A stretch of 23,314 nt of DNA from Gnetum montanum (Eukaryota > Streptophyta > Gnetopsida > Gnetales > Gnetaceae): positions 35,845 through 59,158 of the forward strand of contig MNCI01007683.1 of assembly GCA_015680685.1 (NCBI GenBank), written 5' to 3'. The notes below the pieces were generated by a model, which had not been told where the DNA came from, did not search any database, and worked only from the letters and a program-made list of their open reading frames with translations. The translations under genes were made by a program, and so were the position numbers. Positions 1 to 10,861 of the stretch are shown here, piece by piece. Every line of letters begins with the position of its first letter. The stretch's first letter is position 1.

Positions 1-1227
1 ATGATGCTAAAATGATCAACCTTCTCATCAAAGGAGTCAATGACATGCAACATCTTTGCAACAGGAATGGAAGGGATAGGTGCCATGAATACATCAAGCA
101 AACTTTCACATTGGATGTTTTCTTGAACATACCAAAGTGCCTATCCCTTTAGCCACTCCTATGCCAATGTCACGTTATCAAACTTCATGATGAGGATATC
201 CTCATGATGTGAACTTAAAAGTCGTATAGTGACATTAGCCGAGATGGAAGGTCCTGTGAAGAAATAACCAAAGTTTAGCATCAACATGAGCAATTTCAAT
301 GACTAAGCAAAGTGATAGAACACTTAAAGTTATAGTCATAAAACATTAGAAGCTATAACCTTTACATTTACCTTTCCTTTTCTTCTTCATTGTGGTTTGA
401 GTAGAGGTCCCAACTACAAGGGTCTAATTTGTGCCATCAACATCTACCCACCAGTTGTGCATTGTCCCATCATCCTTACACTTCTTGTATAAATGGTTAA
501 ACCTAGTGGCATATTCATCAAAGTCCCCTCTTAATTGTTGATACATGGTAGTTCTGATTTGAGGACTATTGGTGAATTCATCTAAAGTAGTTTGAGCCAT
601 TACCAGGATTTGATCATTGACAATCAAACCCTAATCATTGACCTTGTACTTGCAAAAAGTTGTAAAACTGATGGAGTTAGGGAAGGTAATCAAGCCAAAA
701 GCATAAAAGCATTGTAATAACCATGTTTAACCTTGTAGAAAATACAAAATTCTAGGTAGGTTCTAGAATAATGTGTGGGATCTATGCACCACCATTAGAG
801 TATTGTTAGTATTACACTGACTATACTCTGGCATCGTCCAGACTTCTATAAGGTAACATGGGCTTATGGCATCTACTAGTCCCCCTATGGTCTTAGGAAG
901 CAACTTATCAGTAATGTATTTGGCAATTAGGCTAGATGCTTGAGGCAATAGGGTCTCTATAACAACCTCAACTACATTCATAGACAAGTGTGACTACAAC
1001 ATCATACTAAAGTTCCTCAGGAGGTAGGTAAGGAAGTCCCTTGCCCTAGATCGAAACCATAGCAAGAGCTTCTTTAAAGGCATGTCATGTAGTGGGGTGT
1101 TGGTCTTAGGATGACTGATATAGCACAAGATACCAACCAACTTTACTATGATGAGGACAAGCCTCAAAAAGACCCTACATGAAGCAAAGCCAGAAAAAAA
1201 AAAAAACTTTGTGACCTATTAGAATTA

Positions 1228-1475
1228 CTTAGCAAATTTAGACAAAGCATTTACTTGGAGGTGAAATTAGCCTTTTTGAAAATCTCTAAGGTGTTTTTCT
1301 AAATTATTCTAAGCAGTTCCAAAAGAAAACATTGTTACAACCTTGTGTAGCCATAAATTATGAAAACACTTAGTGAATTTAGACAAAACATCTAGTCGGA
1401 GGTGAAATTAGCCTCTGTGAAAAGCTCTAAGGTGTTTTTTCTAAATTAGCTTAAGCAATTTCATAAAAGCATGGT
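1228..1475. repeat. 141-bp tandem duplication
   Basis: Two direct copies start at 1228 (CTTAGCAAATTTAGACAAA) and 1369 (CTTAGTGAATTTAGACAAA). Both continue through GAGGTGAAATTAGCCT and CTCTAAGGTGTTTTT to an AAGCA-type end. The copies differ by scattered substitutions, so the duplication is old. It lies in the large intron of the decayed - strand gene. Confidence 0.85.
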
Positions 1476-1837
1476 TACCATATTTTATAGCCTTTATAGC
1501 CAAAATTTTATAGGCCAAAATTAAGCCTTATTCTAAATTATGCATATAGTTATAAAAAACATCTAAATCATGCAACACCTACATAAATTTGGAAAAATCA
1601 TCTAAGCTATGCACAAATTTTGAAAAAGCATCATAAACTTAGAAAAAAACATGTAGCCATAGTAAAAGCTTGCTAAAAATAGAAAAAGCTTTTACTTTTC
1701 TTAAAAAAATAAAATTAAGCATTAGTTTTACATGTTGACAAAAGAAAAACATAAGTTATACATATCAACCACTTCTATTTCCAAATGGTTAATGTGCTAC
1801 AACCATGATTTTGCCTTGTTCACATAGCCATAGCCAA

Positions 1838-2300
1838 AAAAATTCATTAAAAATCTGTTTGTGCTTTAATTTCAATGATTCCACCATAAAAAGAATCTTG
1901 AGATTATGAACCTTATATCCATGACCATTAAAATCAAGAAAGTATAACCATATATCCATAAAACATGAAAGAATTTAGCCAAAATTGTAGTTGACAAAAT
2001 TTACCCCTTTTCACGCAAGGTTGGTAAAAATTTTGCCAAAAATTCATTTGAGCTCCAAAGTAATTCCATCACCATTTAAAATTTTAAATCAAGCCCTATG
2101 AAACCATGCTTAAAAATTTAAAATTTTTTCTGTTTATGCGGGAAAAATTCGTCAACTTTGATAATAATCTAGAAATGGCACACACATCCTTATTACACAT
2201 GCTTAATGAAAAATTCATGGAAAATTTGTTTTAAGTCCAATTGAAGTGATTCCACCTCTATTGGAAATTTGAAGCCAAATAATACTCAGCCATAACTAGA
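1838..2300. repeat. Diverged tandem repeat of about 185 bp, three copies
   Basis: An AATTCAT block followed by an AGTGATTCCACC-like block recurs three times. The second block sits near 1874, 2059 and 2244, which is 185 bp apart each time. Similarity between copies is patchy and best around these blocks. The region is rich in short words such as TAGCCAAAATTTT. It lies inside the large intron. Confidence 0.55.
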
Positions 2301-3419
2301 ATAGCCAAAATTTTCCATTTCCTTAAAAAAATTTGCAAAATTACATAAAATTACAAAAGTAGCACAAACAATATAACTGCGTAACATTAGGAAAACAACC
2401 ATAACTTCATCGTTATGAATCCAAATTAAATGAGAAAATATCCATTTTAAAGCCTAAAAAAATGGCTTCAAACCCATAACATTTAATTTTATAAATATCT
2501 ATCCTTTATCTAAAAAAATAGATACATAAAATTGCTTACTTTTTCATGCCAAAACATCAAAAACCTCATAGCCTAGATTTCATATAGCCATGGAAATAGT
2601 CGAAGTAGCCAAAACCATTGAAACCCATTAAAATTTACATCAAAAGGATTTTTTTCAAATTTAATTTTAGTATATCCTAAGGCCTATATTTGAAAAAATG
2701 GCCACACCCCAAAATGTTTGGAAAAAAAGCAGGAAACAACAAACCCTATTTTCAAAATTGAATCTATAAAAGGTAAAGCAATGAAATGACCATGGATCCA
2801 TGTGGAAGTAGCCAAAATAGGAGGTAGGATTTCATGAAAATTATATTTTAATCCCTCCACCATAGTAGATCTAGAATAAATGGCCTTAACACATATGAAG
2901 CAAAAAACTAGAAAAAACCATAAGAAACAAAGGCAAAAATAGGTTGAACTACCTACCTTGGACCAACAATAGAAGAAGCCTAAATGGAGATGGGCCTAGG
3001 TACTTCTTCTAGCTCTTGGTCATCTTCATCCAACTTCTAAATCACAAGGTTTTAGCTCTTTCCTCCTCATTGCTTTGACATCATGACAGGCTCAACACTG
3101 GGAATAGCTAAAAACTGACAAGGATGAAAGATCAACGTTGGTTGTGAAGAAGATGGGAGGCTTCCACACTAAAAATTGATCACTGCTACCACAAGAACCT
3201 TTTCCAAAGCTCTCCTCAAATGTTCTATTATTGTAGAATAACAATTGTGATCAAAACTTGCAAAATTTGACATATAAAATTAATTTAAAACCTAAATGCA
3301 TACCTTGAAACCCCAGTTGCTAATTCAGTGCATCATAACTACAAGTGCACTTAAGTGCAAAGGGAGGAAATTTTAGTTCATGTTTATTTTGGGTGGAAAA
3401 CAACTTCAATTTTTAAAAT

Positions 3420-6400
3420 TTTAAGTTCTTGGATTGTTGGCCACACCCTACACCTTCTCTCTTGATCAAAACTTTCATCAATGTTGAGAGTTTTACCAAT
3501 TTTGACACCTAAAATCTTGTGGAAACCTTAACCCCCATGCATCCATGCTGGGAGTACCATGCCCAATGTGGAAACATAACTCTTATTTTACAAATCCATC
3601 GAAATACAAATATTTTGCTATTTATGATAACCCAAACTTTCCTTCTTCAACCTCGAGTTTCCAAAAGTCGGTGAGACATGAACAAAGCTAGACACCATGG
3701 GTTTCCATGCTGGGGAAATAGTGCCCAATGTGGAAGAAGGGGAGTAACATCCATTCTTACTCCCCCACACCCATTTAGCCTAAGTTTGATCCTAAAATGA
3801 TCCCCATGTGACCTAGAAGCCCTCCAAGCATCTTTGACAATGTCAAAACCCCACCAAACCTAGTCGAAAATGGTCAAAACTAGTTGAGATCTAGGATTTG
3901 GTGTTTTTCATGTTGGGGGAGGCTTCTTCCATGTTGAGCCTCTCACCCTTAGTGTGGATATATTAGGGAAGCCAAAAATTACCTAAATTGATTGCCTAAT
4001 GACCATTTCTTGATTCCTGGTGACCCCTAGACCCTGCCAGAACACTCTAAAGCTTATAAAACCCCCAAAAGTGGTCAAATATGGCACAAAACTACCATCC
4101 CCCTCTCATCCATGCTAGGGCCACCATGCTGAGTGTGGAAGAAAGGAGGGGGAGGGGGGAGGAGAGATTGCATGAGGCACTTAAAAGCCTCTAAACTATC
4201 AAATCTTAACACCTAGCACTAACCGTTGGCACCAACAACCCCTAAGGTTGACATGCATGGTTAATTGATTATCAATTTGGTCTAGATTTGGCTTTCTTCA
4301 CTGAGGGAGACCTCTTCCACATTGAGCCTCCCACCCTTAGTGTGGATGAAAGGGGGAAATTTTGAAAATCCCCTCATAACCTTCAAAACGACTAGATTTT
4401 GACCTTAGACACTAATTGCCAATGCTAGCAAACTTATAGACACTCATGCATAGCCAAATTGACCTTAAAAAGCTAAAATCCCTTCCCCCAAATTTTCCAC
4501 ATTGAGCATGGAAGCCTTAGCATGGAAAAGGGGGGAAGCCAAAAAATTACTAAATGACTCTTGAAACAATCAAATTTTAACATCAAATGTTAGCAGTCAC
4601 ACTAGAAACCTTAAAATCCTACATGCATGATCGAAGTGACCACAAATGGTCAAAAAGCATTTTCACCAATTTTCCACACTAATCATGGAAGGGCTAGTGT
4701 GGAAAAATGGGTTAAAGCTCAAGAACCACTCATCAACCTTCAAAAATGTAGAATATTAACACTAGGCATTGACAATCATCACTAGCAACTTCAGGGACCT
4801 ACATGCATGAGAAAAAATGATGCAAAAGGATAAAAATCTATTTTTTCCAAATTTTACACATTGGTCATACTATTCCTAGCATGGAAATAGAGGGGGAAGC
4901 TCAAAATCCACTTGGAAAACCTATAAACTAACTAGTTTTGATTCTAAACCCTTGTCTTTGACCTTAGCAGCCCTAGAAGCACACATGCATGGTTGATTAA
5001 AGTTAAAACTAGGCTAAATCTTAGTTTTATGATTTCTTCATGCTAAGGATTCTCCCATCCATGTTGCTGAACATGGAAATTAATAGGAAGACTCATTTGT
5101 GATCCATAACTACCTCATAATAACATTAACTAAACTTGCATGCACTCTAGGACCTTACTAATATCTTCTAGAGCCTTCAAACTTCAAGAAACTGATGTCA
5201 AAGGTTATAAATGATTTCCCCTAGTTTTCAATACTAAGCATCCTAGTACTAGCATCGAAAAAATGGAGGAAGCCAAAAAATGCTTAAAATTGCCCAAAAT
5301 TACCAAGACTTGACATGAAACCCTAGTCCTTAACCTCAATATCCCTAGAGGCTAACCTGCACAGTCGATTGAGGTCAAATTTGATCTAGATTTAAGGTGC
5401 ATAGTTGTTTCATGTTGGGGATCCATAGTGTGAAAAATTAAGGGGGGAATTTTTTGGAACTTATTAACACCTCAAAATGACATTAAATGACCTTTCATGC
5501 ACTCTAGAACCTTGGTAGTAATTATTGAAGCCCTTAAACTTCACAAGACTAATCCCAAATGGTCAAAAAGTCTTTCCCCCTAGTTTTCCACACTGAGCTC
5601 TCCATTCCTAGAGTGGAAAAAATGGGGGAAGCTAAAAAACCACTTAGGAATGCTTAAAATTGCTAAATTTTGACATGGAGACATAGCCCTTGGCCTTGGT
5701 AGCTCTGGAAGGTAACATGCATGGTCGATTATGATTTGAATTGGCCTAGATCTAGGATTCTTGCTTTTTCCATGTTGGAGTAACTTCCCCAACACAGAAG
5801 CAAGTGGAAAAAGCTACTTTTCTACTTTTGGTTGCAAGATGACACTCTCGAAAGCCAAAGATCTACACTAGGGAAGCCCAGAGCCTCATAACCTCAAGAT
5901 TTTGCTTGTTTGATCTTATTTCAACCTCCAAAACCAATTCCAATATTTCTTCTATGATGGAGTAACTCACCAAGCATGGAAGAAGGGATGAAGCCATGGA
6001 GTAACACACCAAGCATGGATATAGGGGGGAAGACCTTAAGTGCCCTTAAACAACCTTCAAATGTGCCCAAAATTAGCTAGAAACTTGCAAAATCGAAGTT
6101 TACAATCCTAGGGGCCTAGAAACCTAGTCAAAGTGCTCCTAAAATATCCTAAACTTATAAAAAAAAATGTTCCCATATTTTCCACATTAAGGATACTATG
6201 CCCAACATGGAAGAAGGGGGTGAATCCATTTCAACATGTTTTGACACTAAAAATCAACTCAAAGTGCCTCAAAATGAAGCTAGAGGATGCACAACCTCTA
6301 GATCTAGGTCTTGCCTACTTGTTTGACCATGTTTGATCTTATTTTAACTTTCATTTTTGTTTTCCATGCTAAGCCCCCTTTCTTCCATGTTGGCTAGCGT

Positions 6401-6620
6401 GGAAACAAGGGGGGAAGACTCTAGAACCTACTTTTTAGCCTTTACAAAGCTTCGAAGTGCCCAATTTTGATGGATCTAACCCTGTGCTACCTTAGGAAGG
6501 CCCAAGAACGTTAATTTTGGACCTTTGAGCACCCTCAAAACCTATTTTCCTTGGTTTCCACATTGAGAGTCCTTGTTTCCACACTAAGCCTAGTGTGGAA
6601 GCCTCAAAACACTTGATTTT
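3420..6620. repeat. Diverged tandem array, about 180-bp unit, 360-bp higher order
   Basis: A signature of TTCCACACT/ATTGAGC, about 15-25 bases, then AGTGTGGAA and a G-rich tail recurs about 17 times. The right arms lie near 3572, 3739, 3951, 4133, 4340, 4520, 4700, 4880, 5075, 5253, 5430, 5610, 5800, 5975, 6205, 6400 and 6590. Two unit types alternate in places: one contains ACATGCATGGTCGATT and TTCATGTTGG, the other CATGCACTCTAG and a fuller dyad. The stretch from about 5112 matches that from about 5469 over nearly the whole interval, giving a period near 360. Units are highly diverged. The array lies between the decayed - strand gene and element A. No gene is supported in it; the short reading frames are chance. 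Confidence 0.8.
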
Positions 6621-6980
6621 TAGGTCCAAACAACACAGAAACAACTTTGATTAATGCCTAAACTCATCTAATAGCCTTGTATCCTCAAAACATGGTCCTC
6701 TAAGGCCTAAAACTAGCAAAACCTAACAATTTTTTTTACCTATATTAGCCAAATTTTACCATATATAGCCTATTTTGCTTGATTTTTGCCTTATTACATA
6801 ATGTTTTGGCTTATTTTTGAACTTGTGTTACCTTTTTAATCTTCTTAACCTTCTATGGCCTTTATACAGCCTTATATGTTTGTTGTATCTAGTATTATAG
6901 GTCTAGTTGCCTTTGTTTTGCCTTTAAATGGTATCAAATAGTGGGGTTGACCTTCTGTAACCACCATTTGACACCATAAG
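6621..6980. other. A+T-rich spacer, no gene seen
   Basis: This stretch joins the 180-bp array to the 29-bp repeats. Near 6699-6720 it contains an isolated half unit of the 29-bp repeat (TAAGGCCTAAAACTAGC), followed by a TATTAGCC-type tail like the one that follows the full arrays. Otherwise it is T-rich sequence with recurring TAGCC and TTGCC words. I see no coding signal. Confidence 0.5.
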
Positions 6981-7125
6981 ACCATGGCTTACTAAGGCCC
7001 TAAACTGGCATCATAGTCCACCAAGACTATAAATTGGCATCATGGCCCACAAAGGCCTTAAACTAGCATCATAGTTCACCAACACTCTAAATTGGTATCA
7101 TGGCCCACTAAGGCCTAAAACCAGC
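6981..7125. repeat. 29-bp tandem repeat, five copies, 5' of element A pol
   Basis: Five consecutive 29-base units start at 6981, 7010, 7039, 7068 and 7097, with the loose consensus ATCATGGCCCACYAAGGCC followed by TAAACTGGC. The spacing is exact with no indels; the units differ by substitutions. They are followed by a tail (ATATTTAGCCTTATTTCTCATG) that is also present after the downstream copies at 10862-10936. The position suggests the 5' untranslated part of element A. Confidence 0.9.
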
Positions 7126-7135
7126 AAAATTGTGG

Positions 7136-7499
7136 ACTTTATTGATCATATTTAGCCTTATTTCTCATGTTTTCCCTAGTTTGACCTTTACTTGACCTTT
7201 GTTCACCTCTATTGAACTTTGCTGAATTGTCATTACCTCATTGATGATCTTGGATGGCCTTGATTGCATTATATTTGTGTAATTTTATAGAATTTTAGCA
7301 TTATTAATTCACTTGTACCCAAGTGCCACTTAATATGCTTTTGGTTCACATGTAGGAACAAAGTATGAGTACCTGGGAGAAAATTAGTTTGCCTTTGTTT
7401 CTACATCAACCTCACAGTGATGTTGAATGGTGTATCGACCTTGATTGCCTAGATCTTGAGCCTAAGAGTCTTGTAGACCACATAGCCTCAAACCTCTAG
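7136..7499. other. Leader between 29-bp repeats and pol A
   Basis: No domain is recognised here. The stretch TTTTGGTTCACATGTAG at 7339-7355 looks like a splice acceptor just before the first sustained pol reading frame. An intron upstream of RT is known in Ogre-type members of the Tat group. This is an inference from one acceptor-like signal only; no donor was paired with it. Confidence 0.3.
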
Positions 7500-8560
7500 A
7501 ATGGCCTAAAAGCCTAGTCAAAACCCTTGACTTAGAAGCAAAAGACATAACCCAAGACTTTCTAGTTGAGGTTCCTATCACAACACATAATGGCGAGGAG
7601 AAAACCCTTAGACTAAGTTCCTCACTAAAGCCTTAATGTGCTCAAGACATCACCAATGTCTCACAAAGCAACATTAAGGCATTTTCCTAGTCATATGAAG
7701 ACATGCTAGATCTAGACCCACATCTATTCTATCAGAACATCATATTGGAACCTAGCATTAGACCAGTTAAGCAAAAAGTGTGCAAGATTAGATTAGATTT
7801 GACCTTGGTAGGTCATGATGAAATCTCAAAGCTCTACTGAGTCGATTTCATTAAAGCTATCAATTACATAGAATGGATATCCAACATAGTGGTAGTTCCT
7901 AGGGGAAATGGGAGTATCCATATTTGCATTGATTTTCAAGACCTAAATAAAGCAACTATCAAGAATGACTTCCCTTTTCCTAGTTTTGATCAAATTATTA
8001 ATACTATAGTTAGACATGCCTTGTTGTCCTTTATGGACGGATTCTTGGGGTATAACCAAATCAGGATCAACCTAGAGCACCAACTTAGCATAACCTTCAT
8101 TACCCCATGAGGTACCTTTTGTTATACCATGCTGTCCTTTAGCCTTAAGAATGTCGAAGTGACATACCAGAGAGTCATGACCTATATCTTCAATGATTAC
8201 ATGCTAGGTTTGCTTAGTGATTATGTAGATGATATAGCTATGAAGTCCAAGATGGCCAGTGACCATGCTAATTACCTAGATCTTGTGCTTAAATGATGCC
8301 TCAAATATGAGCTTAGGCTAAATCCTAAGAAGTGCATCTTTGGTTTCAAGACTGGTAAGATGGTCTCCAAAGCAGGGATACGTATTGATCCTAATAAGCT
8401 TAAGGCCATATCCAAATTAGTAGCACCTACCAACCTTAAAGAGCTTTGGGGATTACAAAGTAATTATAGTTTATTTGTAGGTTTATCATTAGGATTTCAG
8501 ATAAATTATAGCCCATGCAACACTTGCTTAAGAAATGAGTTCACTATGAGTGGATAACTT
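7500..8560 (+). pseudogene. Element A reverse transcriptase (decayed)
   Basis: One reading frame, broken by stops but not by visible indels until about 8300, carries the linker before RT (SYEDM, then PVKQK near 7770) and the fingers and palm of a Ty3/gypsy RT. Recognisable blocks are CIDFQDLNKA near 7926, SFMDGFLGYNQIR near 8028, the catalytic YVDDI at 8222-8236, LRLNPKKCIFGF near 8310 and IDPNKLKAI near 8385. The catalytic aspartates are retained. Stops at TP*GTF (8108-8110) and LK*CL fit TGG-to-TGA and CGA-to-TGA changes. RT would copy element RNA into cDNA in a cytoplasmic particle. It is followed by RNase H. Confidence 0.88.
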
Positions 8561-9016
8561 AATGACAAGAGGCCTTTGAAAACCTTAAGAATTAACACAA
8601 TTGCCGAAAGTCTATCCTCGACAAGAGGGTAAACTATTTTACATTTATCTTATTATCTCTAATACATTCATTACCTCTCTACTCTATCAAAAATGTGATG
8701 AAGGAGCTTAAATGCCAATATACTACCTTAGCCATGCGCTAGTTTCCCACAAGACCCGATACATTGAAGTAGAGAAGTATTGTTTAGCACTAGTATTCTC
8801 ATTGAAGAAGTGGAGGCACTACCTCTTTAGAAGCTAGGTTAACATGATTTTCAAAGACAACATACTCAGAGACATAATGACCAACATCTACAAAAGTAGC
8901 TATATAGCTCAATGGAAAGCCATAACTGTGGAGTTCAACCTCCATTACATCTCTCAGTTCTTAACCAAAGGTCAAGCTATGTTGTACAACTCATAGTTTC
9001 ACCTATTGATGGCCAA
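8561..9016 (+). pseudogene. Element A native RNase H and connection (decayed)
   Basis: Frames shift several times, but the frame at 8721 gives YYLSHALVSHKTRYIEVEKY, LKKWRHYLF and then QWKAITVEFNLHYISQF with TKGQA. These correspond to the C-terminal half of the RNase H that normally follows RT in Ty3/gypsy elements. The N-terminal half (8620-8720) is poorly preserved. The role would be removal of the RNA strand during reverse transcription. A frameshift separates it from the second RNase H. Confidence 0.75.
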
Positions 9017-9500
9017 GCAACCATAGATCCTAAATTCCTTGATGAACACATTAACATAGTTAGCTAAGTACCTAAGGGTTATGAGGTAGTGATGCACTTT
9101 GACAGAGCTTCAATTGCCCATGGGGCCAGTGCTGCTGCCATCATAACATTTTCATCTTGTGAGATCCAACCCTTTGCCTATCATTTTGGGTTCCCATGTA
9201 CCAACAACATAGTTGAGTATGAGGGTTTAATAAGAGGAATGATGGTAGCTCGTGACCTAGGTATTAGATTCATAGCCATCAAAGATGATTCATAACTCAT
9301 GGTTAACCAAATAACTAAAGTCTATGCATGCAAAGCTAAGCACTTACAACCTTGCTATGACCTAGGAAAGTAATTGTTATAACAATTCATAGATGTTGAT
9401 ATCCAACACATACCTCAAAATGAAAACACCATAGCTGGTGCAATTGCAACATTATCTGTTAGTGTGATGTCAGATGTGTTTAGGAAGTTGTCCACCTTAA
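9017..9500 (+). pseudogene. Element A second (archaeal-type) RNase H, decayed
   Basis: The frame runs from 9017 through VMHFDRAS (9089-9112), TNNIVEYEGLIRG (9200-9238), IAIKDDS ending in a TAA, and HIPQNENTIAGAIA near 9408-9449. This is the DG-E-D-D pattern of the additional RNase H domain of plant Tat elements. The first Asp (9101-9103), the Glu (9221-9223) and the third Asp (9287-9289) are present. The glycine after the first Asp is replaced by Arg, and the last catalytic Asp reads as Gly (9437-9439), so it is predicted inactive. It lies between the native RNase H and the integrase. Confidence 0.82.
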
Positions 9501-10820
9501 CTATAGACTGTGCTGCTCCCATCACATAGAACACTAAGGATATCTTTGTAGCCAGCATTCATACAGCTCCTCCCAGGGATTGGTATGATCATATCAAATT
9601 TTACCGTATGCATGGTGAATCCTCACACAGCCTAACTACCACTCAGAAGGATGCCATACATAAGCGATCAAAGCAGTATGTCATCATAGGTGATGACACA
9701 TTATGTCGACAATCCTATGATGGCATACTCATAAAGTGCATAAGTAAAATTGAAGCTAGAATAGTCCTAGAGGAGGTTCATGAGGGTGTTTGTGGGGGAC
9801 ATCTAGGACCAAGAGCCATGGTTGCTAAGATTAGATGGTTAGGCTATTATTGGCCCCATATGGAAAATGACTGCCTGCAAAAGGTTAAGCAGCGTGACAC
9901 ATGCCAATGATATAGCAACCTTATACATGTATCACCAAATGAGTTTCATAACACTTAAATAACATGACCATTTCAATGATGGGGGTTGGATGTCATTGGA
10001 TCCATAATGCCTAAGTCTTTCGCAGGGAATAGCTTCTTCATCACTCTAACCAAATACTTTACCAAGTGGGTAGAGACTATTCCCCTAAGGAAGACTACAT
10101 TTAAGCAAGTTTGCAAATTCATCCAAGATAATATTGTAGCCCATTTTAGCATATCTATGACCATAGTTATGGATAATGGACCCAAATTTAGTAGCCAAGA
10201 AACTAAGGGTTTTTGTCACAACCTAGGCAGTAAGCATTCTTTCTTGTTACCTTACTACCCTCAAGCTAATGGGTAATCAGAAGCAAGCAACAAGGCCATC
10301 ATCAACTTGCTCAAGAAGATGCTCAATAGCAGTAATCATAAGTGGCATGAGTGACTTGTACATGTGCTATAGGCATACAGAACAACCTATCACACAACAA
10401 CTAGCATGACCTCTTATAGCCTTATTATGGTTTTAAAGCTGCTTTACCTCTCAAATTGTAGGTGCCATCACTCTGAGTAGTTTTGAACAACTTCATCAAT
10501 GATGAGTGGAACAAAGGGTTGTAGATGCTAGCCCTAGATTCGATGGAGTAGTAGCATATGCAAGCGCTTGCTCACATTGAGCACTATCAAGATAGGTAGA
10601 AGTTGTAGCATCACCATGACTTGACCATGCACAAGATCAAGGATGGGGACCTAGTCCTCAAGGCTATCTATGAACATGCAAAAAAATTCTTAGCTAACTA
10701 GAAAGGGCCTTTTCTTGTCACTAAAGCCTATGAGAATGGTGCATTTAGAATAGCCAACATGATGGAAATAAGCTAGTCAATCCAGTCAATCATTCCTATC
10801 TAAAACCATACTACATGTAG
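9501..10820 (+). pseudogene. Element A integrase (decayed, DDE residues retained)
   Basis: The same frame continues from the second RNase H. The zinc-binding part reads VHEGVCGGH, then GYYWPH and KQRDTCQ, so both His and one Cys remain and the first Cys has become Arg. The core keeps all three acidic residues: Asp in WGLDVIG (9989-9991), Asp in MDNGPKF (10172-10174) and Glu in SEASNK (10280-10282). After a frameshift near 10420 the C-terminal part is visible (GDLVLK, KGPFLV) and ends with NHSYLKPYYM and a stop at 10818-10820, close to the usual pol end. Stops at Q*Y, NG*SE and L*AY fit C-to-T or G-to-A change. This enzyme would insert the cDNA into host DNA. Confidence 0.88.
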
Positions 10821-10861
10821 CCAATAATCATCAATAAGGGAGCCTACTTTCAATGGTTTGC

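Larger units (their letters stand above)
1175..2956 (-). other. Large intron of the decayed gene
   Basis: This 1,782-nt interval reads on the - strand as a donor (CCAAG|GTAGGT), a long A+T-rich body, a run of about a dozen T, and the acceptor TTCATGTAG|G. The exon frames on its two sides join in phase. No coding signal is seen inside. It carries a 141-bp tandem duplication and a diverged repeat of about 185 bp; the rest is A+T-rich sequence in which I see nothing else. Confidence 0.65.
1..3400 (-). pseudogene. Decayed multi-exon gene, product not recognised
   Basis: I infer four exons: one ending at 3304 (upstream limit unresolved, frame open to about 3409), 3182-2957, 1174-372, and 253 to beyond base 1. 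The introns are 3303-3183 (GTATGC...GCAG), 2956-1175 (GTAGGT...poly-T...TGTAG) and 371-254 (GTAAAT...CACAG). Codon phase is preserved across all three junctions, and the 803-nt third exon has no visible indel. There are 13 in-frame stops (10 TAG, 2 TAA, 1 TGA), each one C-to-T step from CAG, CAA or CGA. An ATGATG at 3084-3079 could be the start. Visible features are an acidic stretch (LDEDDQELEEV, about 3035-3003), a hydrophobic segment near 1150-1085, the motif HNWWVDVDGTN near 459-427 and a basic KKKRK at about 387-373. No known domain was recognised. It could be a host gene relic or an accessory gene of a mobile element. The exon model is well supported; the function is unknown. Confidence 0.72.

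Noticed and set aside
5580-6336. Open frames within the 180-bp array (5580-5795 -, 6133-6336 +)
   Set aside because: They are translations of repeat units, not shared between units in the same frame.
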